Source: an uncultured Collinsella sp. (GTDB lineage Bacteria; Actinomycetota; Coriobacteriia; Coriobacteriales; Coriobacteriaceae). From it: a stretch of 52,648 nucleotides of DNA. Location of the stretch: NCBI GenBank assembly GCA_905213265.1, contig CAJMHR010000012.1, forward strand, positions 1 through 52,648, given 5' to 3'. Both the position numbers and the translations under genes were made by a program. Below, in pieces: positions 48,053 through 52,648 of this stretch (position 1 is its first letter; every line of letters starts with the position of its first letter). Below the pieces are notes generated by a model that did not search any database, was not told the DNA's origin, and saw only the letters and a list, made by a program, of their open reading frames with translations.

Positions 48053-49483
48053 ATGCCATTTCCAAAAGGGTTCCTTTGGGGAGGAGCCACCGCCGCCAAC
48101 CAATGCGAGGGAGGTTATGACGAGGGCGGCCGCGGCCTTGCCAACGTCGACGTCATCCCACACGGGCCGGAGCGCAACGACGTGAGTCGCGGCCTGAGGC
48201 GCATGCTCGACTTTGAGCCCGGGTACTACTACCCGGCCCAGACGGGCATCGACTTCTACCACCACTACCGCGAGGACATAGCCCTCTTCGCGGAGATGGG
48301 CTTTAAGGTCTTTCGCCTCTCCATCGCCTGGAGCCGCATCTTCCCCAACGGCGACGAGGAGGAGCCCAACGAGGCCGGGCTCGCCTTCTACGAGGACGTG
48401 TTCCGCTGCTGCCGCGAGCACGGAATCGAGCCCCTCGTGACCATCACGCACTTCGACTGCCCCATCCACCTTGTCAAGAAGTACGGCGCCTGGCGAAACC
48501 GCGCCCTCATCGAGCTCTACAAGCGGCTCGTGAAGGTGCTCTTCAACCGCTACCGCGGCCTCGTGCACTGGTGGATCACGTTCAACGAGATGAACATGAT
48601 CTTGCACCGTCCCTTCATGGGTGCCGGCATCGTCCTCGAGCCCGGGGAGAATGCCCGCGAGGCCGAGTACCGCGCCGCGCACAACGAGCTCGTGGCGAGC
48701 GCCTGGGCCACCAAGATCGCCCACGAGGTCGACCCGGAGAACAAGGTAGGCTGCATGCTCGCCGCGGGAAGCTACTACCCCTACTCCTGTCGTCCCGAGG
48801 ACGTCCGCGCAGCGCAGGTCAAGAACCAGGAGGACCTCTTCTTCGTGGACGTGCAGGCGCGCGGGCACTACCCCGGCTACGCGCTCAAGATGCTCGAGCG
48901 CGAGGGCATCGACGTGGGCATGACCGCCGAGGACGAGCGCATCCTTGCGGAGAACACCGTCGACTTCATCTCGTTTAGCTACTACTCCTCACGCTGCACC
49001 GCGGGCGACCCCGATTCCGTGGGCGGCGTCGCCGAGGGCAACGCCTTCGCCGGCGTGGAGAACCCCTACGTGCGCACGAGCGACTGGGGCTGGGTCATCG
49101 ACCCGCTGGGATTCCGCATCACGATCAACGACCTCTGGGACCGCTACCAGAAGCCGCTCTTTGTGGTGGAGAACGGCCTCGGCGCCTATGACGAGGTGCT
49201 TCCCGACGGCACGATCGAGGACGACTACCGCATCGCCTACCTGCGCGAGCACATCGAGGCCATGCGCGACGCCATCGAGCAGGACGGCGTCGAGATGCTC
49301 GGCTACACCACCTGGGGGCCGATCGACCTCGTGAGCGCGGGCTCCGGCGAGATGGAGAAGCGCTACGGCTTCATCTACGTGGACCGCGACAACCTGGGCA
49401 ACGGCACGCTCGAGCGCAGGCGCAAGAAGAGCTTCTACTGGTATCAACAGGCCATCGCCACCAACGGAGGCGACCTGGGCTAG
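48053..49483 (+). CDS. GH1 6-phospho-beta-glucosidase
   Basis: 476 residues from the ATG at 48053, with GAAGGAGG upstream; a much longer frame from 47129 is a high-GC artefact overlapping the transporter. GH1 signature residues: FPKGFLWGGATAANQCEGGYDEGG at the N-terminus, acid/base Glu in WWITFNEMN, nucleophile Glu in FVVENGLG, and SAGSGEMEKRYGFIYVDRDN near the C-terminus, the phosphate-binding block of 6-phospho-beta-glucosidases. It should hydrolyse phosphorylated cellobiose or aryl-beta-glucosides delivered by the PTS permease encoded 31 bases downstream. Confidence 0.93.
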   Translation: MPFPKGFLWGGATAANQCEGGYDEGGRGLANVDVIPHGPERNDVSRGLRRMLDFEPGYYYPAQTGIDFYHHYREDIALFAEMGFKVFRLSIAWSRIFPNGDEEEPNEAGLAFYEDVFRCCREHGIEPLVTITHFDCPIHLVKKYGAWRNRALIELYKRLVKVLFNRYRGLVHWWITFNEMNMILHRPFMGAGIVLEPGENAREAEYRAAHNELVASAWATKIAHEVDPENKVGCMLAAGSYYPYSCRPEDVRAAQVKNQEDLFFVDVQARGHYPGYALKMLEREGIDVGMTAEDERILAENTVDFISFSYYSSRCTAGDPDSVGGVAEGNAFAGVENPYVRTSDWGWVIDPLGFRITINDLWDRYQKPLFVVENGLGAYDEVLPDGTIEDDYRIAYLREHIEAMRDAIEQDGVEMLGYTTWGPIDLVSAGSGEMEKRYGFIYVDRDNLGNGTLERRRKKSFYWYQQAIATNGGDLG

Positions 49484-49514
49484 CCGCCCGGGCAATATCA
49501 CTAAGGAGAAAATA

Positions 49515-50963
49515 ATGGCTGAAAAATACGACGATCTGGCCAGATCCATACTCGAGAACGTAGGCGGCGCCGAGAACGTCGCCAGCGTCGCACACTGCAT
49601 CACGCGCGTGCGCTTCAAGCTCAAGGACGAGTCCCGCGCCAACACGGCCAAGATCGAGGCCCTCAAGGGCGTCATCCAGGTCATCCAGGCCAACGGTCAG
49701 TACCAGGTGGTCGTGGGCAACATCGTCGAGGACGTCTACGACGCGGTCCTGGAGGCCGGCAACTTCTCGGGCGGCGCAAGCGCCGACGACGAGCCCCAGG
49801 GCGAGAAGACCGCAGCGTCTGTCATCATCGACCTCATCTCTGGCATCTTCCAGCCCATCCTGGGACCGCTTGCCGCCGCAGGCATCATGAAGGGACTGCT
49901 TGCCCTCATCACCTACTTCGTCCCGGCCTTTGCAAACGACGGCCTCTACACGCTGCTCTACACCGTGGCTGACGGCTTCTTCTACTTCCTTCCCGTCGCT
50001 CTGGCGTTCAGTGCCGCGCGCAAGTTCCGCATGAACGAGTTCACCGGCGTGGCAATCGGCGTGGCGCTCCTCTACCCGACGATGGTCGCCCTGACCTCGG
50101 GTGAGGCGCTCGGCAGCATCAATCTCGGCGTGGCCGGCACGTTCTCGTGGTACGCCACCGCCCTCGGGCTCCCCATCATCATGCCCGTGTCCGGCTACGT
50201 GAGCTCGGTGATCCCCGTCCTTCTCATGGTGTGGTTCGGCTCTATCATTGAGCGCTGGCTCAAGAGCTGGATGCCGGCTGCGCTCAAGATGTTCCTCGTC
50301 CCGCTTGCCACGATGACGGTCTCCATCGTCTTGGGTTACCTCGTCATCGGCCCGGTGGCCACCCTCATCACCAACCTGCTGAGCGCGGCGTTCTCGTTCA
50401 TCTTCCAGCTTCCCGTGGTTGGTTCCGTCCTGGGTAGCGCCCTGGTCGGTGGACTGTGGATGTGCCTCGTCATCTTTGGCTTCCACTGGAGCCTCATCCC
50501 CATCTCCATCATGAACCTGAACACCCTCGGCCACGACAGCGTGCTCGCCGCCACCATCGGCCACGGGTTCGCGCTCGGAGCGGTCATCTTTGCCATGTAC
50601 CTCAGAAACAAGGACGAGCGCTTCCGCGGCATCGCCCTTCCCGCGATGATCTCCGCCTTCTTCTTCGGCGTCACCGAGCCGGGCATCTACGGCATCGCCC
50701 TTCCCAACAAGCGCGCGTTCGTCGTGGCATGCCTGAGCTCCGCCGTGGGCGGCGCCATCGTGGGAATGACGGGCGCCCTCATGTACATCTCGGGCGGCCT
50801 CGGTGTCTTCAACCTGCTCAACTTCATCGACGGGACCCCTGGCGGCGCCGGGATCTCCCACATGATCTTCGCGATCATCGCCGCGCTCGTCTCTGCCGTC
50901 CTGGCCTTTGTTATCGAGTTCATCACCTACCGGCCCAACGACGATGAGGAAGGCGCCCGCTAG
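49515..50963 (+). CDS. PTS beta-glucoside transporter subunit EIIBC
   Basis: 482 residues; AAGGAG precedes the ATG. The EIIB domain (1-85) has the phosphorylated Cys in VAHCITRVRFKLKD. The EIIC domain (about 105-460) is hydrophobic, with SGIFQPILGPLAAAGIMKGLLAL, PVALAFSAARKF, and the FFFGVTEPGIYGIALP motif characteristic of glucose/beta-glucoside EIIC. The protein ends soon after (FITYRPNDDEEGAR), so the EIIA domain often fused in this family is absent and must be supplied in trans. It imports and phosphorylates a beta-glucoside for the upstream GH1 enzyme. Confidence 0.92.
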   Translation: MAEKYDDLARSILENVGGAENVASVAHCITRVRFKLKDESRANTAKIEALKGVIQVIQANGQYQVVVGNIVEDVYDAVLEAGNFSGGASADDEPQGEKTAASVIIDLISGIFQPILGPLAAAGIMKGLLALITYFVPAFANDGLYTLLYTVADGFFYFLPVALAFSAARKFRMNEFTGVAIGVALLYPTMVALTSGEALGSINLGVAGTFSWYATALGLPIIMPVSGYVSSVIPVLLMVWFGSIIERWLKSWMPAALKMFLVPLATMTVSIVLGYLVIGPVATLITNLLSAAFSFIFQLPVVGSVLGSALVGGLWMCLVIFGFHWSLIPISIMNLNTLGHDSVLAATIGHGFALGAVIFAMYLRNKDERFRGIALPAMISAFFFGVTEPGIYGIALPNKRAFVVACLSSAVGGAIVGMTGALMYISGGLGVFNLLNFIDGTPGGAGISHMIFAIIAALVSAVLAFVIEFITYRPNDDEEGAR

Positions 50964-51017
50964 CCTGCGCCCTTTTCGACCAGCTCTATGTAATTGAGGA
51001 GCAGTTGAGGTGGGTGA

Positions 51018-51052
51018 GGGCCGAGGGCGATCAAGGTGGCCGCCCTCGGCCC
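51018..51052 (+). terminator. GC-rich hairpin after the PTS gene
   Basis: GGGCCGAGGGCG (51018-51029) pairs perfectly with CGCCCTCGGCCC (51041-51052). There is no T tract. The rest of 50964-51184 is AT-rich and shows no gene. Confidence 0.55.
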
Positions 51053-51184
51053 GGGACAACCTGCCAGAAGGCGTTTAGCTTTCTCGGGCGGCGCTGAAAT
51101 TTCGGGATTTAATAATCATTCGGAGCAAATTTATTTTTATCCCCGTCTCAGAAAAATCATCGGGCGTGGTCTTGGGCAAACAGT

Positions 51185-52498
51185 CTAGTTGCGCCTAAGG
51201 TGGACGACGGTCTCGCAGTGGAAGGTTTGTGGGAACAGGTCGACTGGCGTGATCTTTACGGGAGAGAAAGTGCCTTCCTCGACAAAGCGCTTAAGATCGC
51301 GCGCCAGGGTGGCCGGGTCGCAGCTCACATAGGCGACATCGCGAGCGCTCGTGCTGGCGATGAGGTCGATGGCCTCAGGCGCTAGGCCTGCACGCGGCGG
51401 GTCGACTACTAGGACATCGGCGTCCTGGTCGGGGAACTCGCGCACCGCGTCTCCGCCAATGACGTCGACGTTATCAAGCTTGTTGATCTCCAGGTTACGG
51501 CGTAGATCGCGCACGGCGGGGCCGTAGGCCTCGACGGCGGCGACAAAGTCGCAGCGGCGGGCGAGCGGCAGGGTAAAGGTGCCGGCACCGCAGTACAGGT
51601 CCACGGCAAGTTCGTCTTCCTGCGGGTCGAGCGCTTCCATGACAAGCTCGATCAAAATTTCGGCACCCTTGGTGTTGACCTGGAAAAAAGACGGGGCAGA
51701 CAAGCGCATCTGACCCTCAGCGATATTTTCGGTCCATGAGCCCTCTCCTGCGAGCATTTCGACCTTGGAGACACGGCGGGCCTTCTTTTCGCCCTTGCTC
51801 ATCACGCGCACGATGCTCGTGGGATGAGCGGCGTCCGCCAGCACGCGGGAGACCTGCGAGCGCGGAAAAGAGCCTGTGGGCGTCCAAAGCGCGATCTCGA
51901 GTGCCTTGGTGCGACGCGAGGCACGAATGCCCACGCGCTCCAGACCCAGGTTGTGGCTGCCGCTCAGATAGTTGAGCGCGCCGACGACCGATTTGAGCGC
52001 CTTGGGGAAGCGTTTGTCGAACAACGGGCACGAATCGACGGTCACGATCTTGCGGGGATCGACGCCGTGCATGCCAAGACGCACGCGACCGTTGACGACG
52101 GTTGGTTCGAGCTCGATTTTATTGCGGTAGCCCCAGTCGTCCTTGGTGTGGCGGATAGGCTGGACAAGTTCGTTGACCTGGTCGGGGGTGAACTTGCCAA
52201 TGCGCTCGAGCGTGGAGCGCAGGTTTTGCTCTTTGGCGGCAAGCTGAGCGGTGCGCGAGAGGTTGCCCCACGAACAACCGCCGCAGATGCCCACGAAGGG
52301 GCAGGGAGGCTGAATGCGATCGGGACTCGGCTCCAGAATCTCGGTGGTGCGGGCGCGCATGAACGACTTGCCGTCCTGCACGACCTCGGCCTCGACGGTG
52401 TCGCCTGCCACGGCGCCCTGCACAAAGACGGCCTTGCCGTTGTCGGCATGTGCCAGCCCGTCGGCGCCGTAGGTCATCGATTCTATAGTGAGCTTCAT
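51185..52498 (-). CDS. rlmD: 23S rRNA (uracil-5)-methyltransferase, RlmD/TrmA family
   Basis: 437 residues from the ATG at 52498 (GGCAGAGAT before it); in-frame starts up to 52534 are possible. Layout: N-terminal TRAM domain (KLTIESMTYGADGLAHADNGKAVFVQGAVAGDTVEAEVV), Fe-S cysteines in PPCPFVGICGGCSWGNL and DSCPLF, SAM-binding DLYCGAGTFTLPLA, VVDPPRAGL, and the catalytic Cys in AYVSCDPATLARDLKRF. It uses SAM to make 5-methyluridine in 23S rRNA; a tRNA target is less likely given the Fe-S motif. Single gene on the minus strand. Confidence 0.9.
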   Translation of the reverse strand: MKLTIESMTYGADGLAHADNGKAVFVQGAVAGDTVEAEVVQDGKSFMRARTTEILEPSPDRIQPPCPFVGICGGCSWGNLSRTAQLAAKEQNLRSTLERIGKFTPDQVNELVQPIRHTKDDWGYRNKIELEPTVVNGRVRLGMHGVDPRKIVTVDSCPLFDKRFPKALKSVVGALNYLSGSHNLGLERVGIRASRRTKALEIALWTPTGSFPRSQVSRVLADAAHPTSIVRVMSKGEKKARRVSKVEMLAGEGSWTENIAEGQMRLSAPSFFQVNTKGAEILIELVMEALDPQEDELAVDLYCGAGTFTLPLARRCDFVAAVEAYGPAVRDLRRNLEINKLDNVDVIGGDAVREFPDQDADVLVVDPPRAGLAPEAIDLIASTSARDVAYVSCDPATLARDLKRFVEEGTFSPVKITPVDLFPQTFHCETVVHLRRN

Positions 52499-52545
52499 AT
52501 CTCTGCCTGTCATTCGCGTTGTTATTCGCACCATGGTAGCAGGGA

Positions 52546-52588
52546 AAAGCGCCCCGCATCTGAGGCTTTCCTCAAATGCGGGGCGCTT
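52546..52588 (-). terminator. Terminator of an upstream minus-strand gene
   Basis: AAGCGCCCCGCAT and ATGCGGGGCGCTT form a perfect 13-bp stem with inner TGAGG/CCTCA; on the minus strand it ends in TTTTCCC. It probably ends a gene beyond the window. Confidence 0.8.
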
Positions 52589-52648
52589 CTACAAACTGCT
52601 TCTACAAACTGCTTCTACAAACTGCTTCTACAAACTGCTTCTACAAAC
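52585..52648. repeat. 13-bp tandem repeat at window end
   Basis: GCTTCTACAAACT is repeated head to tail from 52585: four full copies and 12 bases of a fifth, with no mismatch, running to the last base of the window. The period is not a multiple of three and no reading frame contains it. Confidence 0.9.

Noticed and set aside
47129..49483. A 784-codon frame covering the EamA gene out of frame and the GH1 gene in frame
   Set aside because: The first 308 codons are Arg/His/Pro-rich high-GC noise overlapping the transporter; the GH1 protein starts at 48053 with a strong ribosome site.
49371..51059. 562-codon minus-strand frame opposite the PTS gene
   Set aside because: His/Glu/Asp-rich shadow of a clearly identified EIIBC gene.
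52585..52648. CRISPR array at the window end
   Set aside because: The units are 13 bp, contiguous and without spacers.
1..52648. rRNA, tRNA, T-box, transposase or prophage genes
   Set aside because: None could be recognised by reading both strands; no T-box consensus, no tRNA cloverleaf, and no integrase or phage structural protein among the frames.

Overview
The window reads as a chromosomal segment of a high-GC, anaerobic, fermentative actinobacterium of the Coriobacteriia, most like a gut Collinsella. This is inferred from protein style, codon use, the ldh / acetate kinase / phosphotransacetylase fermentation genes, a group I ECF transporter, an LPXTG-anchored C69 dipeptidase and the many gene families shared with Collinsella; there is no rRNA or tRNA gene here to prove it. 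No transposase, integrase, CRISPR array, rRNA or tRNA was recognised.

Layout. 1-1749: AT-rich accessory pair (Tat-exported papain-like cysteine peptidase and a small lipoprotein). 1795-4195: two lineage-specific proteins on the minus strand (one cytoplasmic with a long acidic/Pro linker, one membrane protein with a Ser/Thr-rich tail). 4399-11216: nadE, a class I/II aminotransferase, ldh, an Mbeg1-like hydrolase and a NdpA/YejK nucleoid protein. 11350-15380 (minus): a lysine/diaminopimelate operon, lysA-dapA (one continuous reading frame), dapB, dapH, headed by a clear lysine riboswitch; a divergent M20D amidohydrolase follows. 16717-19581: small membrane protein, FxLYD protein, HTH regulator and Ser/Thr kinase. 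19619-23929: secreted coiled-coil cell-wall protein, MOSC protein, and an ATP-grasp ligase plus Asp/Glu racemase pair that looks like a D-aspartate cross-bridge module. 24054-27436 (minus): a complete ECF transporter (S component, fused double ATPase, EcfT) preceded by an unannotated Trp-Trp-Trp leader peptide and terminator, so probably a tryptophan importer controlled by attenuation. 27624-30896 (minus): C69 dipeptidase split from its LPXTG anchor by an in-frame TAG, a 30-residue membrane microprotein and a lipid kinase. 30995-35158: rnd, YugP-like protease, xseA-xseB, HIT protein. 35200-37370: lower-GC LysR + MFS pair. 37492-41346: two tandem acetate kinases and convergent pta. 41578-43804: glf and a GT2 glycosyltransferase. 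44145-46368 (minus): P1/S58 peptidase, DJ-1/PfpI, maf. 46950-50963: EamA permease, 6-phospho-beta-glucosidase and PTS EIIBC. 51185-52498 (minus): RlmD-type methyltransferase; the window ends inside a 13-bp tandem repeat.

The most interesting content lies in cis-regulatory RNA and structured repeats: the L-box, the Trp leader, a hairpin that buries a ribosome binding site, a candidate attenuator before the beta-glucoside genes, and long nested palindromes in convergent intergenic gaps. Two of these palindromes share loop sequence but have different, still perfectly paired, arms.
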